Below, one piece after another: positions 36,310 to 44,581 of a stretch of DNA of 64,000 nt (positions are counted from its first letter, which is position 1; every line of letters starts with the position of its first letter). Where the stretch lies: assembly GCA_963843535.1 (NCBI GenBank), contig CAWJKU010000003.1, positions 248,001-312,000 on the forward strand, given 5' to 3'. The notes beneath the pieces are model-generated. The model did not search any database, was not told the DNA's origin, and saw only the letters and a list, made by a program, of their open reading frames with translations. The translations under genes were made by a program, and so were the position numbers. The DNA comes from CAVUNY01 sp963843535. Lineage in GTDB: Bacteria > Chloroflexota > Anaerolineae > Anaerolineales > Anaerolineaceae.

Positions 36310-37946
36310 TCTTACCGCCTTTTTTACGTGATATTTGTCTCCAAAAACGCTTTCTCGTTCTCTCCGCTGCCATCTCTTCTTGAGTGGGCGGGGTGTAACC
36401 TAGATTCATACTCTGCTCAATCAAAAACTGTTCTTCTGACATGGGTGTAATGTCGCCCCCCATCTCTTCTTGCTGCTTATAGAATCCCTGTAGTTCTTTC
36501 ACGCAGGCATAACACCCCGCGTTCCTCCATCTGCAATTCTCCGAAGTGATTCCCGGCCTGTGCACATTCGGAGAGCGGCGGTCTACCCATACATAATCTC
36601 TACCGCCTAATATCTTCACCCAATCATGAGTCTCGAGGTGCTCTTGTACTCCCTCATCAAAAATGTCAGGGATTACCCCCATCCCACCCCGGCCCATCTC
36701 GCTCTCATAGGCTACATCGGCTACATTTGAGAGGGCTACCAGTAAATCTATCTTGCTCCGCCCGCCTGCCTTTTGTAAAAACAACTTGCCATCTGGTAAC
36801 TCTTTTGCATTGGCCCCGCTTGCCGCATAACGCAGCTCATCATCATCATATAAAACAAGAGCTCCATTGGAACACATCTCATAGAGAGCGGTATCCTTCG
36901 GCCCCCGGTTACTGTGTGTTTGTGTTACCTCATAGCAGGCTATACCCTTCTCTCTCAACCCTTCGGCCAGGTGCACCGCCTGCCAGGGATCGAAATAAAT
37001 ACCTCTCAGGTTGTAATTGATTGAGATATTTTCGAGATAGGGAATCACCGTCTCCGAGAGATTCAACTTCTTGAGTCGGAAGGCTCCACCCTTCCACAGT
37101 TTATGGAAGGCTACTTTTACCTTACCCCCCTCAGCATATACCCCAATCAACGCGCAGTTATCACCCCCAGGAGCTACAGCCAGGTCTAGCCCAACAAATA
37201 CAGCCTGCTTAGAGCCAATGGGCAGCGGTTTATGATACTTGTCAATGAGCTCCTCCCATACCGCCTGGTCAACAAATGAGCCAATGTTGACGGTCCGAAT
37301 ATTCTCATGTAGCCGCTTGTAGCTATTCTCTCGGAGAGTGGCTCTCTGGTCTCTGTAGTAAATCTCCGCCTGCTCCGGGCTGCCCCGGTAGCATCTCCGC
37401 TGCCCTTCTACTCCCTGAATATGGAAGAGCATTACCCCGTCTTTCAGGTAGATAGGCCAATCACCCGGGAGCCTCGTACCCTCGAGCCCTAAGTCTACTA
37501 AGTTGTGCCAGGTATCCAACTCCTCGAGGTGCCCCGCGTAACTGTCCGCTATCCTGAGAGCGGGGAGACCGGAGAATAAACCCGGCGGAGCAGGTTAACT
37601 CTTCCCAATTGCGGCGGTCCTGCTCATAGGTTATAGCCCATGCCTCTGTGTGTGATACTGTTACGTGATTGGCCCCAGCGTTAGAGCCCGCGTCTCCTGC
37701 TAATGCAATCAGACGGCTACCTGTGGGGAGAAAGACTAACTCTCTCTGTGTTACGCGAGTGTTAGCAGATAAAAACGGGTGCCGCCTTACCATCTCCGCT
37801 ATCTCTAAGAATTGTCGGCTCGTGCTCTGGTCAAGAGAGTTGGCTACACAGAAGTTAATCATCCCGGGGATTGCCAGCCACCTCCAACAAGTGAGCACCG
37901 CATTGGTAAACGTTTTACCGGATTTTTTTATCGAAGAGAGGGCCAA
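36302..37946 (-). CDS. terL: Phage terminase large subunit, N-terminally short and frameshifted
   Basis: ATPase/nuclease that pumps phage DNA into capsids. N-terminal part: SSIKKSGKTFTNAVL (Walker A), FCVANSLDQSTSRQFLEI, and HTEAWAI in the Walker B position. A one-base frame change near 37590 then continues APPGLFSGLPALRIADSYAG and TWHNLVDLGLEG. Nuclease part: VFVGLDLAVAPGGDNCALIGVY and GIYFDPWQAVHLAEGL with RNase H-fold acidic residues, and SKIDLLVALSNVAD. A C-terminal extension has spaced Cys residues (NCRWRNAGCYAC). The 60-100 residues that normally precede Walker A are absent; the frame starts inside the end of the primase/helicase gene. Confidence 0.8.
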
Positions 37947-39855
37947 TGAGACCTAAGAGGTCCGACTCGGTTTTATACTCTTCTGTAGCCTTATTCACGG
38001 CCTGGGGGATATTTAAGCCTTCGTTGTGCCAGAAGATGGCACCTAACACAGCCCAATTGAGGATACCGGGGAGCTCTGCCCTTAACTCAGCTAAAATATC
38101 GCTCATCTTGCGGGGGTTCTTAATTGTGACGGTGAAAGGTATCACTCTCACCCTGCGCCATATCCCGAGATCATTACCTCGTATCTTAGGCTTATAGTTG
38201 CCTGCAATCCAGAGTTTATGAGTTGGCTCAAATTCAAACGGGTTAGAAAAAAGATACCGCCCGGTTACCTCATCGGAGCCCGTTAAGTCTTTAACTACAC
38301 TTTCGTTTAATCGCCTGCCCTCGGGTATCTCTGTGCTGATTGCGAGACGTATACCCTTGAGGGCAGCTATATACGGTGTAGCGGTATTGCGGTTAGCGAA
38401 TCCTGCCAATAACGCTTCTATGTCCGTTTTAGTGGCATACTCACCAAAGAGCATCCTTAAAGCCTTGAGAAAGGTTGTCTTCCCATTGGAGCCCAACCCA
38501 TACAAGAAGAATAAAACGTGCTCATCTGTGAGCCCGGTCAGGCTGTAGCCGATAGCTACCTGTAGAAAATAGGCCAACTCTTCATCCCCCCCAGTTACAT
38601 CATTAATGAATTTTTCCCAGAGGGGGCAGCCTGCGCCGGAGTCAAGGGGGATTCGGATAATTTTTGATAGTTTTTTTATGGGGTCGTGTGGTAGAAGGTT
38701 ACCGGTAGACAAGTCAATAATACCGTTCTCAACGTTGAGCAAGAGAGGGCTCCTGTCCAGCTCTCCGGGGTTAATAGGCATGTATGGTCTAGCGGAGCGG
38801 AGCATAGCGGATATGTTGTAAGCCGATTCGCTCTGTAATGCGAATTTAGCCAGCCGGCGCCGCTGCTCTTCATCTTGGGCCGCTGCCGCCTCGAGGTATA
38901 TACTTCTAACCGCCTCGTGAGCTAACTTCTCCGCCTCTCCAAAATTATCAGTCGCCCATCTCCGCCCGTCCCAATAAAGCCAGGTATTCCAATCAGCACA
39001 ATAACTAATTCGGCTCTGGTTCAGGCTAATGAATCGCTCCGCGTTACCGAGGTCCGAGGGGCTGTAATTGCGGTCTTTATCTTTAAACCAATCCAATACC
39101 CGCTCTACCTCTTCATCTGTTACCGGATCGTCTCCCGGCTCGAGTTGTTTATCTCGGAGAGCCATTAAAGCCGCTTCTACTGCCTCATCATCTAACCCCG
39201 CGTTTTTGAGTTTTGCAGCCGTCTCTAGCAGGCTTAAATGACGGCTCCCCTGTGGCACCTTCGAGCCGGGCTCCGCCTGCCTGGGTGGTTTTTTATGGTT
39301 CGAGAGGTGCTCTACCACCCAGGAGGGGGGCTCGGATAATTCCGCGTCATTCGGATTTAAGATGAATTTATAGCCTTCTGAGGGCGGGAGTAGCGCATAA
39401 CCTTTATCACATCGAATATCAATACCCGGCCAGGCTGCTTGGCAGCTATCAATAATCACTCCCTCGGGGAGAGTAAACCATAGATGTAGTCCACCTCCCC
39501 GGGTTCTTACCTCGATTGTCTCAACGGGCTCCGGGTGCTCATCTTGTAGCATATCCCAGGTCTCAATACCGCTAATTTTTTTATTATCTAAGTCTAGGAT
39601 TAATAACCCGCTAGCCGGGCCTGTCCTTACCGCCCAATTTGCCAGGGGATACCGCTCATGCCAATAGGCTATTTGTTCGAGGTCCGTAGTAGCATCATAA
39701 AAACCACTTGCGGTTATTGGGTGCTTGCCCGGTGATTGGCACCGGGCAGCATCATCACAGACACAGATACCATCTTTCAACCAATAAACCGGAAAGACGG
39801 GCCAACCCCGCCCCGCGTAGTATTGCAACTTTTGGAGCTTCTTCGTGTCGGCCAT
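37915..39855 (-). CDS. PrimPol-D5 type primase/helicase, C-terminally short
   Basis: 646 residues. N-terminal bifunctional primase/polymerase domain (YAGRGWPVFPVYWLKDG, LLILDLDNKK with metal-binding Asp, GGGLHLWFTLP). Middle D5_N helical region (RFISLNQSRISYCADWNTWLYWDGRRW). C-terminal SF3-type helicase with Walker A LYGLGSNGKTTFLKALR and TEIPEGRRLNESVVKDLTGSD. It should start and unwind replication of the element. It breaks off right after NKATEEYKTESDLLG, where the family normally has a winged-helix tail of about 100 residues, and stops within the terminase Walker A region. No strong ribosome site at ATG 39855. Confidence 0.88.
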   Translation of the reverse strand: MADTKKLQKLQYYAGRGWPVFPVYWLKDGICVCDDAARCQSPGKHPITASGFYDATTDLEQIAYWHERYPLANWAVRTGPASGLLILDLDNKKISGIETWDMLQDEHPEPVETIEVRTRGGGLHLWFTLPEGVIIDSCQAAWPGIDIRCDKGYALLPPSEGYKFILNPNDAELSEPPSWVVEHLSNHKKPPRQAEPGSKVPQGSRHLSLLETAAKLKNAGLDDEAVEAALMALRDKQLEPGDDPVTDEEVERVLDWFKDKDRNYSPSDLGNAERFISLNQSRISYCADWNTWLYWDGRRWATDNFGEAEKLAHEAVRSIYLEAAAAQDEEQRRRLAKFALQSESAYNISAMLRSARPYMPINPGELDRSPLLLNVENGIIDLSTGNLLPHDPIKKLSKIIRIPLDSGAGCPLWEKFINDVTGGDEELAYFLQVAIGYSLTGLTDEHVLFFLYGLGSNGKTTFLKALRMLFGEYATKTDIEALLAGFANRNTATPYIAALKGIRLAISTEIPEGRRLNESVVKDLTGSDEVTGRYLFSNPFEFEPTHKLWIAGNYKPKIRGNDLGIWRRVRVIPFTVTIKNPRKMSDILAELRAELPGILNWAVLGAIFWHNEGLNIPQAVNKATEEYKTESDLLGLIGPLFDKKIR

Positions 39856-39859
39856 AGTT

Positions 39860-40249
39860 TTAAAGGTCTTCGTCCGGGTAGCTTTCTACTGCCATTTGTG
39901 GGGCAGGTTGTTTCTTCACGGCCTGGGGAGGGCGGAGCCTTACACGGATTCCGAGTTGGGGTTTACCGCCAAAAGTAACCTCGGTAGTAAATAAAGCAAT
40001 CCGCTTACCAACCCACCCGGGCAGGCCCTTACCGTAGAGGCTGCCAATCGTCTCCGCGTTGGTCTTATTGAGCACCAACCCCTTATCCGTCTCGCTAAAA
40101 TACAGCACCGGTTTACGTTCTTTATCCGGGCCGATTTCTTCAATTGAATAGCGCGTGATGGTCAGCGCCAAGTCTTGCTCTTCGTCAATATCGCCAACTT
40201 TCAGCCATTTTGAGGGGAAGAGTTCATCTACTGTCAGGTTTGAGCTCAT
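39860..40249 (-). CDS. Phage OB-like protein, unknown function
   Basis: 129 residues. The pattern FPSKWLKVGDIDEEQDLALTITRYSIEEIG...KPVLYFSETDKGLVLNKTNAETIGSLYG...WVGKRIALFTTEV is typical of a small beta-barrel protein common in phage replication/recombination modules. I know it from comparison of such gene clusters but not by proven function; single-strand DNA binding is only a guess. AAAGGA before the ATG. Four bases upstream of the primase/helicase gene, so one operon. Confidence 0.65.
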   Translation of the reverse strand: MSSNLTVDELFPSKWLKVGDIDEEQDLALTITRYSIEEIGPDKERKPVLYFSETDKGLVLNKTNAETIGSLYGKGLPGWVGKRIALFTTEVTFGGKPQLGIRVRLRPPQAVKKQPAPQMAVESYPDEDL

Positions 40250-40412
40250 CTTGTTCGTGTCCTTTCGTCTCAGTAAAGTTGTTTAATTGGGCCGTCTCTT
40301 CGGCTCCAAAAGTTGCCAGTAGTAAAGCAAAGATTCTCCCCAATAACTCCCGCCTGGTAAGAATGAAACTCGAGTCAAATTCATTAATTGTTATCGGGGT
40401 TTTTTGTTCCAT
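40224..40412 (-). CDS. Small protein overlapping its neighbours, unknown
   Basis: 62 residues (TRRELLGRIFALLLATFGAEETAQLNNFTE in the middle). It overlaps the RHH gene at its start by 29 bases and the OB-like gene at its end by 26 bases, a packing typical of phage operons. A GATGAGG site stands before the ATG. One hydrophobic helix (LLGRIFALLLATFG) might reach a membrane. No family recognised. Confidence 0.5.
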   Translation of the reverse strand: MEQKTPITINEFDSSFILTRRELLGRIFALLLATFGAEETAQLNNFTETKGHEQDELKPDSR

Positions 40413-40588
40413 AGTTCTGCCTCATCACAATCTGTGTTAATACCGAATCTTGGGTTAAGATCTCGCGTTTTATTAGCCGCCTGATAAATTCTGAGGGGGA
40501 TACCCCTATCTTGGCAGCTAAGATTTCGGAGGGCTGTTTTTTCTTTCTGATCTATCCGGAGGGCTATCTTCTCTGTTTTAGTTTTCAT
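40384..40588 (-). CDS. Ribbon-helix-helix protein, frameshifted
   Basis: From ATG 40588 (CGAGGTGGT before it): KTEKIALRIDQKEKTALRNL, then after dropping one base near 40525: AAKIGVSPSEFIRRLIKREI and LTQDSVLTQIVMRQNYGTKN, ending at TAA 40384. About 67 residues. The beta strand (KIALRI) and the two helices with GVSPSEFIRRLIKR match CopG/Arc-type DNA-binding proteins. In this element it is the best candidate for a repressor or copy-control protein. The uncorrected frame gives a different, unlikely C-terminus. Confidence 0.65.
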
Positions 40589-40684
40589 ACCACCTCGTAA
40601 CATAAAAAGACTGGGGGCGATTTTTAATTCTCGCTCCCAGTCTAGCAAAAGTCCGTCAATGTCGAACGCTATGTCATTTTTATG

Positions 40685-41044
40685 TCACTTATGGGATTTC
40701 AACCATTTTGAATGTAGATTTCTGACAGTCCCATATTTTAATTTTAATTGTTCGGCTATATACTCGAGTAGTGCATATTTATAATTATCAGGTTTGTTTT
40801 GTTCATACCATACCCACCAAGCCTCACGCGGTGCGTCTATGGGGGGCTCTGGAGTCTTTACTGGAATAGATAAATTGATAAAGTTATAACCACTTGCAAC
40901 GTATGATTTTAGAATGTCTATAGCGTATTGGTTTTTTTCAGGGGAGAGATTCAAAATAAAGTGGTTGCCCCGGTTATCGTATCCCTCAATCGCAGTACCA
41001 ACGCCATTTAATGCACCAATAGTTCCTATTGTCGTCCAACTCAT
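40685..41044 (-). CDS. Element protein, unknown function
   Basis: 119 residues. ATG overlaps the TGA of the upstream gene (ATGA), so translation is coupled. The N-terminal half is beta-like (GTAIEGYDNRGNHFILNLSPEKNQYAIDILKSYV). The C-terminal half has aromatic residues (AWWVWYEQNKPDNYKY) and a helix (ALLEYIAEQLKLKYGTVRNLHSKWLKSHK) that could be a helix-turn-helix. No family recognised. Confidence 0.6.
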   Translation of the reverse strand: MSWTTIGTIGALNGVGTAIEGYDNRGNHFILNLSPEKNQYAIDILKSYVASGYNFINLSIPVKTPEPPIDAPREAWWVWYEQNKPDNYKYALLEYIAEQLKLKYGTVRNLHSKWLKSHK

Positions 41045-41421
41045 TTTTCACCCCCTGTATTATATCTAGGCTCCATCCATGCCCCCTCATAATCGATACA
41101 TTCTACCGGCCATATTCGGCCCCCTCTGCCTGGGTGGGACCACCCAAACTCTATTTCACGGTCACAGTCAGCACAATTGACGTAAAACTCATCACTATCT
41201 GATACCAACTCTAATTCACCCGTGTCTGATTCTTCTACATCATTGTCAACGGAGTCTGACATTTTCTCTCTGTCGTCATAAGAGAAGTGGTGGTCATCAT
41301 CTAATGGGCCCCACTCTCGCCAATGCTCGGTATATGATCCGTTTGAAACGTCAAACTCATGAGTGACTTTCAAATCATGACTGCCGCAAGTCTTACAGGT
41401 AAAAATTACTTCCTCGTCCAT
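41041..41421 (-). CDS. Acidic protein with four zinc-type cysteines
   Basis: 126 residues. CKTC near 9-12 and CADC near 88-91 could form a zinc ribbon with an acidic insert between (SDSVDNDVEESDTGELELVSDSDEF). It is the first gene of the leftward element operon. AAAGGAGGGATAA stands directly before the ATG at 41421, and a T9 run of a possible terminator stands before that. Function unknown; an early regulatory or DNA-mimic type role is conceivable from acidity but unproven. Confidence 0.65.
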   Translation of the reverse strand: MDEEVIFTCKTCGSHDLKVTHEFDVSNGSYTEHWREWGPLDDDHHFSYDDREKMSDSVDNDVEESDTGELELVSDSDEFYVNCADCDREIEFGWSHPGRGGRIWPVECIDYEGAWMEPRYNTGGEK

Positions 41422-41445
41422 TTATCCCTCCTTTTGTCATCTTGC

Positions 41446-41474
41446 AAAAAAAAACGCCTGCTAAATTGCGGGCG
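41446..41474 (-). terminator. Minus-strand terminator/attenuator ahead of the element operon
   Basis: On the minus strand CGCCCGC (41474-41468), AATTTA, GCAGGCG (41461-41455) with one mismatch, then nine T (41454-41446), only 25 bases before the first element start codon. Its left arm also belongs to a competing pair AGCCGCCC/GGGCGGCT (41470-41477 with 41502-41509). Confidence 0.55.
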
Positions 41475-41481
41475 GCTCGTG

Positions 41482-41492
41482 TATGCTATAAT
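41482..41492. repeat. Right copy of 11-bp direct repeat (candidate att core)
   Basis: TATGCTATAAT, identical to 32608-32618. It also contains the extended -10 box of the plus-strand RNA candidate. Confidence 0.4.
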
Positions 41493-41550
41493 AAGGTTGC
41501 AAGCCGCCCTATCCGGCTTGTCGAGACCGGAGGTAACGACTCCGGTTTTT
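41484..41550 (+). ncRNA. Candidate small RNA, copy 1, at right edge of element
   Basis: Extended -10 TGCTATAAT (41484-41492). Predicted start near 41499. Hairpin 1 CAAGCCG/CGGCTTG (41500-41506 with 41514-41520, loop CCCTATC). Hairpin 2 ACCGGAG/CTCCGGT (41526-41532 with 41540-41546, loop GTAACGA) directly followed by TTTTT, a textbook terminator. So about 50 bases of RNA with no coding content. Same architecture as the candidate at 34863-34975. I do not recognise the family. Confidence 0.55.
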
Positions 41551-41645
41551 ATTATTAGAAATCAGGTGTAAAATACCATTAGCCTAAACTCTAACTGCTT
41601 GAAAAAATGATACCACTTTATGACATTGAATAGGTTGTTCCTCTC

Positions 41646-42581
41646 GTGAAAACGATCATTGCAGTCGATATTGGCGGGACGCAGCTGCGGGTTGCCGTAT
41701 ATCCAGCGCACGGCATAGAACCCATCGCACAAAAACGAATTCCCACGGTCGGACTGGGAACCGCGGTCGAACGGCTCATTGGCCTGATCGAAGATCTTTG
41801 GCCCAAGGATAATGAAGTGTTAGCGATCAGCGCCGGCGCGCCGGGCCAGGTCGATCCTGAGGCAGGGGTCATCATTGCCGCGCCGAATATCGCGGGTTGG
41901 GTCGATATTCACCTTAAACGCGAACTAGAAGATCATTTTCACGTACCATCTTTCTTAAATAACGATGCCAATCTTGCCGCATTGGGCGAATGGCGTTTCG
42001 GCGCCGCGCAGGGCCACCATAATATTTTGTATATTACTGTCAGCACCGGGATTGGCGGCGGTGTAATTTTAAATGACCACCTGCTGCTGGGTAAGCACGG
42101 CCTGGCGACCGAAGTCGGGCACGTGGTCATAAATCCGGACGGCCCAATGTGCGGCTGCGGGAAGCAAGGCCATCTGGAGGCATTTGCCTCCGGCACCGCC
42201 ATCGCGCATTATTTCAACGATGAGCTCAAAAAGGGACGCTCCTCCAATTTGCCAGCCGACTGCCCGCACGATGCCAGGGAGATCGGAAAAGCAGCCAAGA
42301 CGGGCGACCCCCTGGCGCTCGAAACCTATAAACGAGCCGGTTATTACATGGGGATCGGCCTGGCCAATTATTTACACCTGTTCAATCCATCCATTGTCGT
42401 GATCGGTGGGGGCGTGTCGCGCAGCGGAGATATTTTCTGGCAGCCGATGCGCGAAGCAATCGACCTGTTCGTCCTTTCCGATAGCTATACGAAGGATCTG
42501 AAAATCCTGCCGGCTGCGCTGGGGGATGACTGCGGCTTATTGGGAGCGCTCGCCCTGGCCCATACTCATTTGAACCTGTAG
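41646..42581 (+). CDS. ROK-family sugar kinase, probable glucokinase
   Basis: 311 residues, GTG start at 41646. Phosphorylates a hexose (glucose or similar) with ATP. AVDIGGTQLRVAVY phosphate-binding start, LNNDANLAALGE with catalytic Asp, EVGHVVINPDGPMCGCGKQGHLEAFASG which is the ROK zinc motif (His plus CGCGKQGH, one Cys fewer than the usual CxCGxxGC), and VVIGGGVSRSG. The final His in place of the last Cys is a small deviation. A sensor kinase gene starts 5 bases after its stop, so the two are probably one transcript. Confidence 0.88.
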   Translation: MKTIIAVDIGGTQLRVAVYPAHGIEPIAQKRIPTVGLGTAVERLIGLIEDLWPKDNEVLAISAGAPGQVDPEAGVIIAAPNIAGWVDIHLKRELEDHFHVPSFLNNDANLAALGEWRFGAAQGHHNILYITVSTGIGGGVILNDHLLLGKHGLATEVGHVVINPDGPMCGCGKQGHLEAFASGTAIAHYFNDELKKGRSSNLPADCPHDAREIGKAAKTGDPLALETYKRAGYYMGIGLANYLHLFNPSIVVIGGGVSRSGDIFWQPMREAIDLFVLSDSYTKDLKILPAALGDDCGLLGALALAHTHLNL

Positions 42582-42586
42582 CTGCC

Positions 42587-44152
42587 ATGCTTTCCGATTT
42601 TCGTGCCCGCCAACGTGATTATCTATTAGAAATATCCCGCGCTTTAAACCAGGAGCTGGATCTGGATGCTCTCCTGGGACGCATCTTACGAATATCGATC
42701 GAAATGGTGGCAGGTCACGCCGGGTTAATCGCCTTACGCTCGCAAGATGGCGAATGGCGCATCGCGGTCTCCATCAGTCTGCCGCCCGCCTTTCTGAAAT
42801 ATCTTGAACCGTATCTGGCGGATATCCCCCCTAATCCTCGCGACCCGCAAACCACTGAACTACCTGAGATCAGCCGCATTTTAAAACAGCTTACTTTTGC
42901 CGCATCCCTGGGCCTGGTGTCCAGCGTAGGTCTACCGCTCATTGCCCGCCAGAAAGTAGTCGGCGTAATTTTTATTTTCCGCGAATATGCGGACATATTT
43001 TCCGCCAATGACCGCGCCCTGCTCAGCACTTTTGCCGATCAGGCGGCAATTGCCGTCCAGAATGCTCAGCTTTATTCCCAGATCAGCAAGGAAAAGCAGC
43101 GCCTGGATGCGCTGCTCGATTCTGCCGCCGATGGGATGCTGATTCTCGATCAGGTCCATCAGGTAGAACGCTGCAACCCGGCGATGGCGCGTATGCTTGG
43201 GATCAAGCCTGAAGATATCATTGGCAAATCGCACAAAGACGTGATCCGCTGGCAAAGTCCACCTCAGGGGATCACCCTGGAAACAGCTGAAGCCGGAGGT
43301 TGGCCCCTTACCCCACACGCGCAGCTGTATGTCGAAGGGGATATGAAACGCACTTCTCCCTATCCATCTATGCCGGTGGGCATAACCTATGCTCCTCTAT
43401 TAACTGAAGAGGGGAAGCTGCTGAATATCATCGCCACTGTTCGCGACATCTCCCGTTTCCGCCAGGCGGAAGAATTAAAAACTACCTTCGTATCGATTAT
43501 CAGCCACGAATTAAAAACCCCTGTGGCGCTTATCAAAGGCTACGTGTCCACTTTGCGTCGGGAAGATGCGCGCTGGGACCGGCATGTCGTCCAGGATTCT
43601 CTGCAGGTAATCGAAGAAGAAGCCGACCGGTTGACCGTGATGATCGAAAATCTGCTGGATGCGACCCGCCTGGCTTCGGGTGGCATGGCCCTCAAACGCT
43701 CAGACGTCTCATTATCAGACCTGGCCCGCCGCATTGCCCAGCGCCTCCAGATCCAAACCTCGCAGCACACCATCCAATCAGAATTTCCTGAAAATTTCCC
43801 TGTGGTCCTCGCGGATGAAGCCCGCATGGAACAGGTCATATCTAACCTTGTTTCTAACGCGATTAAGTACTCTTCAAAGGGTGATATTATTATCTCCGGT
43901 CAGGTTCGGCCTGAACAGGTGATTGTTTGCGTTACAGACGAGGGCCCTGGGATCGCGCCTGAGGATATCCCGCATATTTTTGACCGCTTTTACCGCGCTC
44001 CGGATTTAGCCCGCCAGACGAAAGGCGCCGGGCTCGGGTTGTACCTGGCCCGCTCGATTGTCGAAGCCCATGGGGGGCGGATTTGGGTAGATCCTGAATC
44101 CGGAAAAGGCGCTCGCCTCTGTTTTTCCATCCCGATCAGTTTCGAAAATTAA
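42587..44152 (+). CDS. Sensor histidine kinase (GAF-PAS-HisKA-HATPase)
   Basis: 521 residues, no membrane segment, so cytoplasmic. GAF domain at about 15-165 (EISRALNQELDLDALLGRILRISIEM...LSTFADQAAIAVQNAQLYSQI), PAS at about 175-285 (LDALLDSAADGMLILDQVHQVERCNPAMARMLG), HisKA with His in SIISHELKTPVALIKGYVSTL, HATPase_c (NLVSNAIKYS, DEGPGIAPEDIPHIFDRFYR, GAGLGLYLARSIV). No response regulator adjacent. Coupled to the ROK gene upstream, so a link to carbon supply is possible but unproven. Confidence 0.92.
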   Translation: MLSDFRARQRDYLLEISRALNQELDLDALLGRILRISIEMVAGHAGLIALRSQDGEWRIAVSISLPPAFLKYLEPYLADIPPNPRDPQTTELPEISRILKQLTFAASLGLVSSVGLPLIARQKVVGVIFIFREYADIFSANDRALLSTFADQAAIAVQNAQLYSQISKEKQRLDALLDSAADGMLILDQVHQVERCNPAMARMLGIKPEDIIGKSHKDVIRWQSPPQGITLETAEAGGWPLTPHAQLYVEGDMKRTSPYPSMPVGITYAPLLTEEGKLLNIIATVRDISRFRQAEELKTTFVSIISHELKTPVALIKGYVSTLRREDARWDRHVVQDSLQVIEEEADRLTVMIENLLDATRLASGGMALKRSDVSLSDLARRIAQRLQIQTSQHTIQSEFPENFPVVLADEARMEQVISNLVSNAIKYSSKGDIIISGQVRPEQVIVCVTDEGPGIAPEDIPHIFDRFYRAPDLARQTKGAGLGLYLARSIVEAHGGRIWVDPESGKGARLCFSIPISFEN

Positions 44153-44176
44153 TCGACAATTGGTTAATAAAATATA

Positions 44177-44205
44177 TTGACATTTGTTCTATTTTGCCTT
44201 ATAAT
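44177..44205 (+). promoter_or_regulatory. Perfect consensus sigma-70 promoter
   Basis: TTGACA (44177-44182), 17-base spacer, TATAAT (44200-44205). Both hexamers match consensus exactly. The promoter is overlapped by a 31-bp palindrome. Confidence 0.88.
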
Positions 44206-44213
44206 AGAACAAA
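44183..44213. promoter_or_regulatory. 31-bp palindrome over the promoter, probable operator
   Basis: TTTGTTCTATT (44183-44193), nine bases, AATAGAACAAA (44203-44213): perfect 11-base arms filling the spacer and covering the -10. A dimeric repressor bound here would shut the promoter. The regulator is unknown. Confidence 0.75.
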
Positions 44214-44310
44214 ATTCCTACTACTTGCAATCCTGATAGCTGGTTCACAGGGAACCAGCATCACGTGCGGGAACAGAAATTGCAATAACTATGTGAGAAT
44301 GGAGCTTGCC

Positions 44311-44550
44311 ATGAAAACAGGAATGCTGTGGTTTGACAATGATCCCAAGGCAGATTTGCCCACCAAAATTTCTCGGGCTGCGGCGTATTACCAGCATAAA
44401 TATGGTCAGCACCCCGACCTGTGTTTCGTCCACCCCAATATGTTGGGCGGAAATTCCTTCCGCGCCCACGAAAATATCGAAGTGCGTCCGAACCGCGCTG
44501 TACTGCCCAATCACCTTTGGATTGGGATCCACGAATTGTCAGTTGTGTAA
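44311..44550 (+). CDS. Small conserved-looking protein of unknown function
   Basis: 79 residues from ATG 44311 (MKTGMLWFDNDPKADLPTKI...YYQHKYGQHPDLCFVHPNML...RPNRAVLPNHLWIGI). A frame opening at 44194 lies inside the promoter and is not used. I remember this type of short protein from other Chloroflexota genomes but not any function. It has one Cys and several His and no membrane segment. The very strong, tightly operated promoter suggests high but conditional expression, for example under stress. Leader about 100 bases. Confidence 0.7.
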   Translation: MKTGMLWFDNDPKADLPTKISRAAAYYQHKYGQHPDLCFVHPNMLGGNSFRAHENIEVRPNRAVLPNHLWIGIHELSVV

Positions 44551-44581
44551 TCTTCTTTTTGAGGCCGAAGGGGGTTTTTAT

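Larger units (their letters stand above)
32608..41492. mobile_element. Integrated phage-like element without capsid genes
   Basis: All recognised genes run leftward: a zinc protein and unknown genes at the right, RHH protein, OB-like protein, PrimPol/helicase, terminase, small unknown genes and a large serine integrase at the left end. The 11-mer TATGCTATAAT occurs at 32608-32618 (integrase stop codon) and at 41482-41492 (past the last gene), and is a candidate attachment core. Serine integrases need only short cores, so the repeat supports but does not prove the borders. No portal, capsid, tail or lysis gene was recognised, so it is either a satellite-like element or a deleted prophage. Confidence 0.7.

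Noticed and set aside
36302..41421. Toxin-antitoxin or anti-phage defence system inside the element
   Set aside because: No recognised toxin fold, nuclease-defence pair, reverse transcriptase or restriction gene. The RHH protein alone without a toxin partner is not enough.
41446..41550. CRISPR array or tRNA in the hairpin-rich stretch
   Set aside because: No regularly spaced direct repeats and no cloverleaf with CCA-like end. The structure is two simple hairpins and a terminator.
44183..44213. Naming the 31-bp palindrome a LexA box
   Set aside because: It contains GTTC and GAAC but in the outward order and with spacing unlike the Gram-positive GAAC-N4-GTTC box, so the binder is left open.
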